Position numbers and translations under genes: made by a program. Of a stretch of DNA of 64,000 bases, positions 9,354 through 17,670 are shown in pieces. The notes beneath the pieces are model-generated. The model saw nothing but the letters and a program-made list of their open reading frames with translations. It did not search any database and was not told the origin of the DNA. Position 1 is the first letter of the stretch. Every line of letters starts with the position of its first letter. Source of the DNA: Hyalangium versicolor (lineage in GTDB: Bacteria > Myxococcota > Myxococcia > Myxococcales > Myxococcaceae); contig NZ_JAHXBF010000005.1 in NCBI RefSeq assembly GCF_020103695.1, forward strand, positions 491,247 through 555,246. The letters run 5' to 3'.

Positions 9354-12300
9354 CCGGCCCCCCTTCCGATCGTCCGCGGAGGACTGACCCCCGATGCGCG
9401 GAACGGCTGGAGCATCCCGGTACCGGGTCCCGGGGACGGCCCAAAGAAAGGCGTGGCGGTGCGCGCGGGGCGGAAGTCGATCACCACATCCGCGCCCACG
9501 GAGGGCATCTTCCACGTGACGGAGAACACGCGCGCGCCCCTGTCCACCTGCGGCGTGCCGGCCTCCATGAGGCGGAACAAGCCCCACTCTCCATCCTGAT
9601 CGAGCGTCTCGATCTGCCCGCGGTTGTTGCGCACCTTGATGAAGGCGCCGGACTTCTTCCCATCACCGGGCCAACCGAACGGGTACCACTCCTCGGGACC
9701 GTTCTTGTACTCGACCGTCTTGCCGTCCACCGAGAAGGTGATGGAGGCCAGCTGCGGCGAGGGCCGGATGTGGATGGTGAACTGCATGCCGGGCTCGCCC
9801 GCCTTGGACGCGAAGAGCGAGGTGGTGATGTCGTCCGCGCGCTCCAGGAAGCTGAACAGCGCCGGACCGAACGTCACCCCGCCCACGCCGCGCACGGGCT
9901 TCCACTTGGCGCCCACCTTGCGCACGTTCTCCTTGAGCGAGGCGTTGTAGAAGGACCACACCGTGCCGGAGTCCGGCCGGTAGAAGTCCGCCACGTCCTG
10001 CAGCGCCGCATCGTGCCCCGTCTTGTTGAACGGGTAGCGGCCCAGGAGGTTGCGCTTGAAGGTGTCCGAGACTTCGCTGCACCAGCCCTGGTTGAGCTCT
10101 CCGCCCACCGCGCCGCTGACGGCGCTGGAGGCTGTCTCGAGCGGCGGCATCAGCAGCTTGTTGAGGAACGGCCGGATGTTGGGGTCCTCCTGGCCATTGA
10201 TCTGGGACTGGGCGGCCACCTTGGCGGTGGACAGGCGCGCCACCAGCGCCTTGTTCTCGGAGGGGTTCTCCACGAACTGGCGGAGCGCGTCACGCACGAA
10301 CACCAGCTGCTCCTGGTACAGGTCCAGCTGGGTGGACTCGGGCGGTGCATCCTCCGTCGCGGGCTTGGGAGGCACGCCGAACTTCACCAGCGAGTCGAAC
10401 GCCGCCTGCACATGGAGCGCGGTGTACTGGATCTCCCCCGTCTCCTCGCCGCCCGGGACGAGCCTGGCTCCGATGGTCATGGCGTCCTTCTGATCCTTGG
10501 TCGCCTTCTTCTCGAGCTTCTGCTTGATCTTGCCGAGGATGTCCTCACCGGCCTCTTCCACGGCGCTCTTGTTCGGCAGCTTGCTGTTGAAGGAGACCGC
10601 CTGGAACAGGCGGGCCAGCGGCGGCGGCTTGCCGCGCGTGAACTCCTCCAACTCCGCCAGCACCTCGGCCTGTCCATTCGGCCGCGACACTTCGACCGCG
10701 TCCAGGAAGGTCTGCCACTCGTTGATGTACGTCTCGAAGTAGAGGGACTCGAGCTTCTTGATCTGGCGCTCGATCTCCGCGTCCGTGAGGTTCTTCGTGT
10801 CCCGGTTGAGGACCCAGAGATCCGCGTTCTGAAGCGGATTCTCCAACCGCTCACGCACCAGCTTGTCCCAGCCCTTGCGAGTGAAGGCGGCGCGGACCAG
10901 GCCCTTGGACTTGATGTTGGCGGCGGTGCCTCCCAGGATGCTGGAGAGCTTGAGATCGAACTCGCGCCCCGCGTCCGCGATGATCTGGTTCAGCAGCAGC
11001 CGCTCGAAGGGCAGCTTGCTGAGGGCCGTCCGCGTGTCACCAATGATCTTGTCGTTGCGCGTGAAGGCCAGCGACGGGTTGGCGGCCAGCAGCTTCAGAT
11101 AGAGATCCAGGTGCTCGCCGAGCATGCGCTGACGCTCGGCGCTCTCCGCGAAACCGGAGCGGTTGCTCCAGCGATCCACCAGGTGGTTGACGAGCCACCC
11201 ACGCTCGTCATCCCCGATGGCAGGCTCGGCCTCCGTGCGCGGCCCGGTGAGGAACAGGTTGAGCTTGAGGAGCGTGAAGAAGCGCGCGTACTCGCGTTCG
11301 TCGGGAGCCGAACCTTCCTCGCCCTCGTGCTTCTTGGCGAAGGTGTTCAGATCCTTCATATCCTGGACGAGCACGGGCTCCACGAAGGTGCGCCGCACGG
11401 CGGAGCCATAGAAGCGGCTCAGCGGCTCGAAGAGCGCATCGCCCCGGTACATGCCGAAGCGCATACCCGTGGGTGGCCCCTCTTCCTTGTTCTTGCGCAG
11501 CTCGTCGATCCGATCGCGCAGCACCTTCAAATCTTCCACCGCGATCGAGGCGGTGGAGGCCGTGGCCGCGGTCGCCTGCTGCGCGAGGAACAGGGTCCGG
11601 ATGTCGTGGATCAGCTCGCGGTTCTTGAAGAAGGCGATCGTCGGAAACAGGAGGATGAGCACCGCGAGGAACAGCGCTCCGCCCGCGTAGGCGTACTGGA
11701 CCTGCCGCTGGCGCCGATCCTCGGCCGTGCTCTGCACCGCCAGATCCTGATCCGGGAAGATCACGTTGGCGAAGACGTCCCGGAGGAAGTAGCTGCGCGC
11801 CTCCACCGTGGAGGACTTGGAGCTGGACGGCAGCGACTGCCGGATGCCGAAGGCGTCCGCCATCGCGTTCATCACGCGATCGATCGGGCTGCCCTCCTGC
11901 GTGCCGCTGGTGAAGTACACGCCGCGCATCACCGGCGTGTCCGCGTAGACGTTCTCCGCGAAGAGTGCCTGCACCATGGCCGCGATGTTCTCGCGCAGTC
12001 CTTCGAACTGCTGCGGGAAGCGGTAGATGCGCTCGCGCGTCTCCGGGTGGCGCTCCTGGCCCAGGCGCTGGGTGCAGCGCTGCTCCACCACCTCGGCCAG
12101 CTCGTCGAAGCGCTCGCGGAACAGCCCGGCCAGATCCTCGCCCTTCTCCATCACCGGAACGGTCGAGCCCCAGATCTGCCCACGCTCGGACTTGGCCAGA
12201 TCGCCGAACACATCCACGAAGCCGGCCAGCAGGTCGCACTTGGTGAACATGAGGTAGACGGGGACGATCATCTTCAATCGCTCCATCACCTCGTCCACGC

Positions 12301-12982
12301 GCTCGCGCAGCCGCTGCGCCAGTTGGATGCTCTCCTCCTCATCGATGCCGATGATGTCACCCACGCTCACCGCGACGATGAGGCCGTTGACCGGCTTCTT
12401 CGGGCGGTTGCGCTTGAGCATGTCCAGGAAGCTGAACCACTCGTCCCGGTCATCGTCCTCGGTGGTGTAGCGGCCGGCGGTGTCGAGGATCACCGCCTCG
12501 TTGGTGAGCCACCACTCGCAGTTGCGCGTACCGCCCACGCCCTTCACGCCACCACCGCGCGAGGACAGGTACGGAAACTTGATGCCCGAGTTGCGCAGCG
12601 CCGTGCTCTTACCGGAGCCCGGCGGGCCGATGATCATGTACCAGGGCAGGACGGAGAGGGCTTCCTTGCCGCCCCGGCCCCGCGCCAGCTTGGACGTCTT
12701 CAGCGCGGCGATCGCCTTGGCGAACTCCGCCTGCATCTGCTGGACCTCTTCCTGCAGGTCCGGCCGCGCGTTGGCCGCATGCGCATCCGCCTGGGCCGCC
12801 AGCGCCTTCTCGATGTCTCCCGCGGCCTTGGCCGCCTTGATCTGGCGCACCGCGATGAGCGCGATCAGCCCCAGAACGATGAGCATGGTGACGGCGATCG
12901 CGATCCAGAACGGCAGCTGGAACACGATCACCACCGCCCAGATTGTCGCGACCGCCAGCGCGGCAAAGATGTATTTGAGCAT
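9341..12982 (-). CDS. tssM: T6SS inner-membrane ATPase-like protein TssM (IcmF)
   Basis: A 1213-residue IcmF-family protein of the trans-envelope complex TssJ-TssL-TssM. Two hydrophobic helices near the N-terminus (about 5-22 and 25-45) are followed by a cytoplasmic domain with an intact Walker A motif GPPGSGKST at residues 119-127. A further membrane segment near residue 435-455 (ALFLAVLILLFPTIAFF) precedes the long periplasmic part that contacts TssJ. Length is typical. The C-terminal tail after about residue 1175 is Pro/Gly-rich, overlaps tagF and looks poorly conserved. Confidence 0.96.
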   Translation of the reverse strand: MLKYIFAALAVATIWAVVIVFQLPFWIAIAVTMLIVLGLIALIAVRQIKAAKAAGDIEKALAAQADAHAANARPDLQEEVQQMQAEFAKAIAALKTSKLARGRGGKEALSVLPWYMIIGPPGSGKSTALRNSGIKFPYLSSRGGGVKGVGGTRNCEWWLTNEAVILDTAGRYTTEDDDRDEWFSFLDMLKRNRPKKPVNGLIVAVSVGDIIGIDEEESIQLAQRLRERVDEVMERLKMIVPVYLMFTKCDLLAGFVDVFGDLAKSERGQIWGSTVPVMEKGEDLAGLFRERFDELAEVVEQRCTQRLGQERHPETRERIYRFPQQFEGLRENIAAMVQALFAENVYADTPVMRGVYFTSGTQEGSPIDRVMNAMADAFGIRQSLPSSSKSSTVEARSYFLRDVFANVIFPDQDLAVQSTAEDRRQRQVQYAYAGGALFLAVLILLFPTIAFFKNRELIHDIRTLFLAQQATAATASTASIAVEDLKVLRDRIDELRKNKEEGPPTGMRFGMYRGDALFEPLSRFYGSAVRRTFVEPVLVQDMKDLNTFAKKHEGEEGSAPDEREYARFFTLLKLNLFLTGPRTEAEPAIGDDERGWLVNHLVDRWSNRSGFAESAERQRMLGEHLDLYLKLLAANPSLAFTRNDKIIGDTRTALSKLPFERLLLNQIIADAGREFDLKLSSILGGTAANIKSKGLVRAAFTRKGWDKLVRERLENPLQNADLWVLNRDTKNLTDAEIERQIKKLESLYFETYINEWQTFLDAVEVSRPNGQAEVLAELEEFTRGKPPPLARLFQAVSFNSKLPNKSAVEEAGEDILGKIKQKLEKKATKDQKDAMTIGARLVPGGEETGEIQYTALHVQAAFDSLVKFGVPPKPATEDAPPESTQLDLYQEQLVFVRDALRQFVENPSENKALVARLSTAKVAAQSQINGQEDPNIRPFLNKLLMPPLETASSAVSGAVGGELNQGWCSEVSDTFKRNLLGRYPFNKTGHDAALQDVADFYRPDSGTVWSFYNASLKENVRKVGAKWKPVRGVGGVTFGPALFSFLERADDITTSLFASKAGEPGMQFTIHIRPSPQLASITFSVDGKTVEYKNGPEEWYPFGWPGDGKKSGAFIKVRNNRGQIETLDQDGEWGLFRLMEAGTPQVDRGARVFSVTWKMPSVGADVVIDFRPARTATPFFGPSPGPGTGMLQPFRASGVSPPRTIGRGAGCSG

Positions 12983-12994
12983 CCGCTGGCTCCG

Positions 12995-13705
12995 TCAGGG
13001 CTTGGCGGCCGTGGAAGGCGTGGAAGGAGAAGATGTGGAGGAAGCCGCCTCGATCTCGTCGACGAGCGACGAGACGCTGCTGCTCAACCCGAGCCGCAGC
13101 CCGCCGTACACGAGCAGCGCGAAGACGACGACGCCTCCGGAGATGGCCAGCAGCGGCAAGGTCCGCTTGGCCGCTTTGCCACCGCCGTCGGGCCTGTCTC
13201 CCTTGGGTGACAGCGTCTCCGTGTCGAACTTGAACGAGGGCGCCAGATCCCGCTGGAGCTGCTCGATGAGCTGGAGCAATTCGAGCTCGCCGCCGCGCAC
13301 GCGGTAGCGGCCCTGGAACCCGAAGATGAGGCACAGGTAGTAGGCGCGCAGCGCCTCCGTGCGGCGGGGATCCTTGCGGATCTCCTGGAGCTTGGTGAAG
13401 AAGCCCTCGCCGGCGCGGTTCTCCTTGAAGTACTGGAACTGCAGCAGGTTGGTGAGCCAGTACTCACGGAACTCGTCGGACTTGCTCAGCGCCAGCTCGT
13501 CCGCGAGCGCGACGAGCGCATAGGCGATGTCGTCCACGTCCTGCTGGGGCAGGCCCTCGTCGCGAGCGCTGCGCATCATGTCGCTGACGAAGGAGCGCAG
13601 GCGGTGTTGGACCTGCTCGGGCGCGGGCAGCGAGCCAGGCTCGGCCTGGCGGATCTGCAACAGCGCTCCGAAACAGTCCTTGGTGATGACGTTGAGCCTG
13701 TCCAT
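12995..13705 (-). CDS. tssL: T6SS inner-membrane protein TssL (DotU/IcmH)
   Basis: A 236-residue DotU-family protein. The N-terminal cytoplasmic helical domain contains ALVALADELALSKSDEFREYW and YYLCLIFGFQGRYR, the two most conserved blocks of the family. One transmembrane segment lies at about residues 186-206 (LPLLAISGGVVVFALLVYGG), followed by a short Ser/Thr-rich periplasmic tail. There is no C-terminal OmpA-like peptidoglycan-binding domain, so anchoring to the wall must come from another protein. It is 12 bp from tssM and 3 bp from tssK. Confidence 0.95.
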   Translation of the reverse strand: MDRLNVITKDCFGALLQIRQAEPGSLPAPEQVQHRLRSFVSDMMRSARDEGLPQQDVDDIAYALVALADELALSKSDEFREYWLTNLLQFQYFKENRAGEGFFTKLQEIRKDPRRTEALRAYYLCLIFGFQGRYRVRGGELELLQLIEQLQRDLAPSFKFDTETLSPKGDRPDGGGKAAKRTLPLLAISGGVVVFALLVYGGLRLGLSSSVSSLVDEIEAASSTSSPSTPSTAAKP

Positions 13706-13708
13706 GTA

Positions 13709-15094
13709 TCAGCGCCCCCTGCTGCCTTCCCGCTTCCCGGGCACGCCCATCAACTCCAGCTTCGTCCGGGTGGGATCGAAGGGTTGCGGCAGGTAGATGG
13801 CGAGCGTCTGGTCCTTGATGGCGTCCTTCCAGTACCGATCGGTGATGTCGAGCAGGAAGTAGACGACCTTCGGTTTGACGGGGACCTCGGGCGGAGGCCG
13901 GAACGTCACCTGGAGCGGCACACCGGGAGTGGCGGCCTGGATGATGTTGTGGATCTCGTCCCAGCTGGCGATCTTCGCCAAGGCCGGGAGCTGATCCGCG
14001 GTCTGCTGCTCGAGCAGGTGATCGGCCTTCACGGAGAGGATGAACTGGGTGCAGCGCGCCAGCCGCTCGTCCTCGAGCCGGCCCAGGTGCATGCCGTCCT
14101 TGCGGGACTCGAGCGCGATGGCCACGGTCTGCTCCAGGGCCACCGAGCGCAGCAACCCCTCCAGGCGCTGGAACAGGCCCTCGAAGGTGACGCGCAGGTT
14201 GGTGTACTGGAACTTGGGCAGGTTGGCCGGATCCGAGTCCGCCGAGAACGTGGAGAGCTGCCCGGCGGCCTGGCACAAGAGCAGGTAGAGGAACTGCGGC
14301 GACATGTCCGCCGCCTCCACCGCGTGGGCCACCTGGGGGATCAGCCCGTTCAGCGAGCTGAGCTGGAGGAACTTCGTCACGTCCGCGCCGGTGAACTCCA
14401 GCGAGGCCTCGTCCCGGTGGCGGCGCGTATCGGACAGCTCGCGCTGCTTGCCGTGCATGGACTTCAGCAGTTGCCGCAGGTTCGCCAGGATGTACGGCGA
14501 CGCGGAGATCCGCAGACACGGAGGAATGTACGAGGGCGCGAGCACCGCCGCGCCCGTCTTGTCGCGCACCAGCTCGCCGATCTTGATGACCTCGTAGTCG
14601 TCGCGCGGCTCGGTGCCGAACAGGAAGCGGATGTTGCGCTGGGCGAAGGCCACAGCGGACGTGGACTCGGTGGTGATCAGGTCCGCCACCGAGCGGTTCA
14701 CCACGCTGAAGCGCGGCGCCGTCGTCGTCCCATCCGGGTTGCCATAGCTGGCTACGCCGTCGCGCTCGCGCGCCACACCCAGGTACACGTCGAGCGACTT
14801 CTTCGAGGCGCCGAAGTGCTCCTCGATGGGCCGGCCCGCGGGCTCCTCGGGCTGACCGCGCTCGAAGGTGACGGGCAGGCCGTCCGGGAGGATGCCGAAG
14901 AAGCGCAGCAACTGGAGTTGCCCGGCCGCCAGCGCCTTCTCATCGACCTCCATCTCCACCACGCCCCAGTCATAGGGCGTCATGGCGCCCAGCCGGGCCG
15001 CCAGGAGGTTCTCGTGGTACAGGTCCGCCTGCTGGAGATGATGGGGATTCATGAACATCCCCTCGGACCACACGACACGCTGCGGAATCTTCAT
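13709..15094 (-). CDS. tssK: T6SS baseplate adaptor TssK (VasE)
   Basis: A 461-residue TssK, the trimeric adaptor linking baseplate to the TssJLM membrane complex. The start MKIPQRVVWSEGMFMNPHHLQQ is the family signature. The ATG at 15094 was chosen because GGAGGGGAGAGG precedes it. It overlaps the tssJ stop by 4 nt (ATGA), a sign of translational coupling. The C-terminal half has VYFLLDITDRYW, also usual for the family. Confidence 0.96.
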   Translation of the reverse strand: MKIPQRVVWSEGMFMNPHHLQQADLYHENLLAARLGAMTPYDWGVVEMEVDEKALAAGQLQLLRFFGILPDGLPVTFERGQPEEPAGRPIEEHFGASKKSLDVYLGVARERDGVASYGNPDGTTTAPRFSVVNRSVADLITTESTSAVAFAQRNIRFLFGTEPRDDYEVIKIGELVRDKTGAAVLAPSYIPPCLRISASPYILANLRQLLKSMHGKQRELSDTRRHRDEASLEFTGADVTKFLQLSSLNGLIPQVAHAVEAADMSPQFLYLLLCQAAGQLSTFSADSDPANLPKFQYTNLRVTFEGLFQRLEGLLRSVALEQTVAIALESRKDGMHLGRLEDERLARCTQFILSVKADHLLEQQTADQLPALAKIASWDEIHNIIQAATPGVPLQVTFRPPPEVPVKPKVVYFLLDITDRYWKDAIKDQTLAIYLPQPFDPTRTKLELMGVPGKREGSRGR

Positions 15095-15606
15095 CCTCTC
15101 CCCTCCGCCCTGCCCCGGGCCTCGACCCGGTAATCCTCGAGATAGAAGTAGAGCGGAGGCGGCTTGGCCCCCGGCTTCTTCACGGCGGCGCAGAGCTCGG
15201 GAGTCACCTCCGGCAGCCGCTGGATGGAACGCCACACCTGGCCCGCGGGCCGGCGGAACAGTCCCAGGACGACGACGAAGGTCGCCTTCGGATCACGCGC
15301 CAGCTGCCGCGTCAACGTCTGGCCCGGCTCGAGCGTCAGCTCGTCCGTGGCGATCAGATCGTCCTCCAGGACTTCCTTGGGACGTTGCCACACGTCCTGG
15401 AACTCGGACGCCTCCAGGCGCCGGATGTCCTTGAGTTGGAGCACCTGGACGATGGTGGAGAGCGAGCTCCCCCGATCATCCGGATTGAGGCGCTCACTCG
15501 CTTCGAGGAGAACGGAGATCGGAGGCGGCTCCTTGCACGGCTCGGGCGCGGCAGCCGCGTGGGCACAGGCCCCCAGCCACACCGCGAACCCGAGCGTGAG
15601 CGCCAT
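15091..15606 (-). CDS. tssJ: T6SS outer-membrane lipoprotein TssJ
   Basis: About 171 residues. From the ATG at 15606 the N-terminus is a short signal sequence ending in the lipobox LGAC, giving a lipid-modified Cys14. TssJ anchors TssM to the outer membrane. The mature part is β-strand-rich, with FVVVLGLFRRP and the C-terminal YFYLEDYRVEARG in keeping with the TssJ sandwich fold. Upstream in-frame starts would bury the signal peptide, so they were rejected. It is the first gene of the core operon; the 278 bp upstream (15607-15884) hold no gene, and I saw no convincing promoter there. Confidence 0.85.
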   Translation of the reverse strand: MALTLGFAVWLGACAHAAAAPEPCKEPPPISVLLEASERLNPDDRGSSLSTIVQVLQLKDIRRLEASEFQDVWQRPKEVLEDDLIATDELTLEPGQTLTRQLARDPKATFVVVLGLFRRPAGQVWRSIQRLPEVTPELCAAVKKPGAKPPPLYFYLEDYRVEARGRAEGRG

Positions 15607-15884
15607 CCGCCACCCGCATCCCCCCCAGCTGCCCCAGTCCCGCTGCCTCCCGGCCAGCATGCAAACCCCTGTCAGAACACGTGGAAAGCGGCTGAACGCT
15701 GCCACACCGAAACGTTCAGTTCAAGGCAGCGGCCCAATTGAGGGATGTCCCCCAGGGAGCCCCCCCAGGCAGGTGGCCGCGCCTCGAACGGCTCACCTGG
15801 ACCCGGTACGTCGGGGCCTGGCCCCTGGGGATGCACCGGCGCCTCCGAGCGGCAGGCAACGCAGGGAGTCCTGACCCGTGTGCT

Positions 15885-16352
15885 TCAGGGTTCTACCGGC
15901 CTGTGTGCCACCTTCTCGAGGACCGCCTGCTGGGCGCGCACCGCTTCCTCGCCCTTCCCTGCAGGGACGTTGAAGAAGCTCAACAGCACGGCATCCGGGA
16001 ACTGGGGTACGGGCGGCTTGATGGCGAACAGGAGCTGATCCCCCACCTTGGCCGTGGTGGCGTTGCCCCAGGTGAGGAAGCTCACCTGTCGAGGGAGCGT
16101 GCCGTGGAGCTGCTTCTCCACCTCGAGGCTGATCCGCACCCGCGAGCCGCGAGTGCCCTGGTTGAACGGCTCCACCTTGGACACCTTGCCCAGGGCGACA
16201 CAGCCGCCCTGCTCCAGGATGCCCTGAAGTACCTCTTCCTCGATGACCTGGACCGGGTTCTGCACCGGAGACTCCTTGGGCGATGAGGCCGAGCAGGCGA
16301 AAAAGAGAGACAGGGCGCTCACCGCCCTGAGAGCGCGCCGGGTCATCGCCAT
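15885..16352 (-). CDS. Small putative lipoprotein, last gene of the VgrG-protease cluster
   Basis: About 155 residues from an ATG at 16352. The N-terminus (MAMTRRALRAVSALSLFFAC) has basic residues, a hydrophobic stretch and a Cys at position 20, a plausible lipobox (LFFAC). The rest contains GGCVALGKVSKVEPF and VRISLEVEKQLHGTLP, resembling the OB-like folds of small exported proteins in which salt or metal gating was proposed, but I do not recognise a family. It overlaps the preceding gene by 10 bp, so it belongs to the same transcription unit. An envelope lipoprotein in this position could be an immunity factor acting outside the cytoplasm; that is inference. Confidence 0.65.
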   Translation of the reverse strand: MAMTRRALRAVSALSLFFACSASSPKESPVQNPVQVIEEEVLQGILEQGGCVALGKVSKVEPFNQGTRGSRVRISLEVEKQLHGTLPRQVSFLTWGNATTAKVGDQLLFAIKPPVPQFPDAVLLSFFNVPAGKGEEAVRAQQAVLEKVAHRPVEP

Positions 16353-16882
16353 GAGGGCTCCTCGTCCACGGTGTGCCACTTGCGGTGCAGCGCGAAGGCC
16401 CGCCCCAGGGCTCCATTCACGAGCACCTGGATGTAGTCGCGCTCGACGCGGACTCCGTTGACGACGTGCCCCCAGCGGGCCACGAAGACGGCTTCGCCCG
16501 CCTGCTCCTCGTAGTCGGCCACCTCCAGGACGGCGTCCTCCGGAGGTTGGGCGACCTTCTGCGCCACCTCGAGCGCCTGGGCCTTGGTGAGTCCCCGGCC
16601 GCACCGCTCGGCGAAGGCGGGAAAGAGCCACGAGTTCTGGGCCCCTGTGACAGGGCTGTACTTCGTGGAGTACTCGGAGATCCGCTGGTGCATCCCGAAG
16701 GTCACCCGCTTGTAGGTGCCCTTGCGCTCCACGGCTTCCGGGCGCGCCTGGATGAGGTACTGAAGGTACTGGACGGCTTCGGGAGTTCCCTGCCGCTCCA
16801 GATCCCGCTCCAGCACGCGGAAGACGGTGGCTCGGGCGCGTTCGATCGCCTCTGCGTCCTCGGGAGATGTCTCTTCCGCCAT
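16343..16882 (-). CDS. Hypothetical protein with PepSY/YcdB-like C-terminal region, candidate immunity protein
   Basis: A 179-residue protein with no signal peptide. The C-terminal third begins LTKAQALEVAQKVA, then a strand pair with VVNGVRVERDYIQVLVN and ends in HRKWHTVDEEPSW. This helix then 'VNG-x-V...D-x-I-x-V-x-V' pattern is what PepSY/YcdB-type domains show; such domains are proposed peptidase inhibitors. The N-terminal half is helical and unfamiliar. It lies 36 bp after the 82-residue gene and overlaps the next gene by 10 bp. A role as inhibitor of the VgrG-linked protease is inference from context. Confidence 0.6.
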   Translation of the reverse strand: MAEETSPEDAEAIERARATVFRVLERDLERQGTPEAVQYLQYLIQARPEAVERKGTYKRVTFGMHQRISEYSTKYSPVTGAQNSWLFPAFAERCGRGLTKAQALEVAQKVAQPPEDAVLEVADYEEQAGEAVFVARWGHVVNGVRVERDYIQVLVNGALGRAFALHRKWHTVDEEPSWR

Positions 16883-16918
16883 GCCTTGCTCCGTTCCCGG
16901 CAGGGGCCCCTGTGACGT

Positions 16919-17167
16919 CTAGCGCGAGCGCTGGACGCGGACCACCTCTCCTAGCTTGTCATCCACTGCCAGCTCCACCCACCGTCCCTGCCCCAGCCCA
17001 TAGCGAACAAGCCACACGAGCACGTCCCGCACCGGCGAGGGCTTCTCCGGATCTCCCGTCCCCAGCTCGATGTACTGCAGCGTGGCCGAGTCCACTGGGG
17101 CCTCGGGGGGAACATCCTTCGCCTCGCGGGCGGCATCCGCGGCCGCCACGGCCTGCTCGCGCGTCAC
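16919..17167 (-). CDS. Small PepSY-like protein (82 aa), candidate immunity protein
   Basis: A complete single-domain protein of 82 residues from a GTG at 17167 that overlaps the upstream stop (GTGA). It reads as one minimal PepSY-like unit: helix MTREQAVAAADAAREAKD, then strands around VLVWLVRYGLGQGRWVELAVDD and a terminal LGEVVRVQ, matching the 'D-x-x-x-G-E-V-V' ending common in PepSY domains. No signal peptide. Its place between two longer PepSY-like genes suggests duplication and divergence. The family call is by eye only. Confidence 0.55.
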   Translation of the reverse strand: MTREQAVAAADAAREAKDVPPEAPVDSATLQYIELGTGDPEKPSPVRDVLVWLVRYGLGQGRWVELAVDDKLGEVVRVQRSR

Positions 17168-17664
17168 GGCGCTTCATCCTCCACGGGTAGGACGGAGATG
17201 ACGGCGCGCCGTGCAGGGTTGATGCACACGCGCAGCCCCTGGGATGGCTCCTCGCGGGGGACGGCCAGCAGCAGTTCGAGGCTCCCCTTCTCTCCCTCGC
17301 GGGACTCCACCAGCTCCAACCCCGGGCGCAGCAGGCCGCTGTTGCGAGCGATGGCGAGGGCCTCTTCCTTCGTCAGCGGCTCCCAGCGGCACTTCTCCCA
17401 CTTGTCGTGGTCCACATAGCCCACGACGCGATCCTCGGCGTCGAGCACCACCTCGAACTGGCCATAGCGCCGCCAGAGCACCAGGGACCGATCGGCCACG
17501 TAGCGCAACTCGACGGGATCCCACGTGAGCGCCGCGTCGTCCGACTGGGCAATGGGCTCTGCCAGGAAGTCGCCGGTCAGGTGCTGCTGGGCGAACGCGA
17601 GCCCCTCTTCGATTGCCTTCTTCTGGAGCGTTTCGAGATCGTGCAAGGCCATCCGGACATCCAA
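17164..17664 (-). CDS. PepSY-like protein (166 aa) directly downstream of the VgrG-protease gene, candidate immunity protein
   Basis: This gene starts 6 bp after the stop of the VgrG-protease gene. The middle has FEVVLDAEDRVVGYVDHDKW, a PepSY-type strand-turn-strand ending, and then LTKEEALAIARNSGLL, a PepSY-type helix, so the protein may hold one and a half to two PepSY-like units. No signal peptide or membrane segment, so it would act in the cytoplasm or be carried elsewhere. In T6SS loci the gene right after an evolved VgrG is usually its immunity gene. That role is inferred here. The start could also be the Met four codons downstream. Confidence 0.6.
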   Translation of the reverse strand: MDVRMALHDLETLQKKAIEEGLAFAQQHLTGDFLAEPIAQSDDAALTWDPVELRYVADRSLVLWRRYGQFEVVLDAEDRVVGYVDHDKWEKCRWEPLTKEEALAIARNSGLLRPGLELVESREGEKGSLELLLAVPREEPSQGLRVCINPARRAVISVLPVEDEAP

Positions 17665-17670
17665 GGCTGA

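Noticed and set aside
9305..13210. A 1301-codon open frame on the plus strand across tssM and tssL
   Set aside because: It is antisense to two clear T6SS genes; long antisense frames are normal at high GC, and the translation is His/Arg/Glu-rich with no domain.
15708..15720. A GTTCAGT sequence upstream of tssJ as a LexA box
   Set aside because: Only the core GTTCAG fits; the preceding ten bases (ACACCGAAAC) do not match the recalled consensus.
15685..15760. σ54 promoter upstream of tssJ
   Set aside because: Candidate GG and GC pairs are 9 or 11 nt apart instead of 10 and have few further matches.
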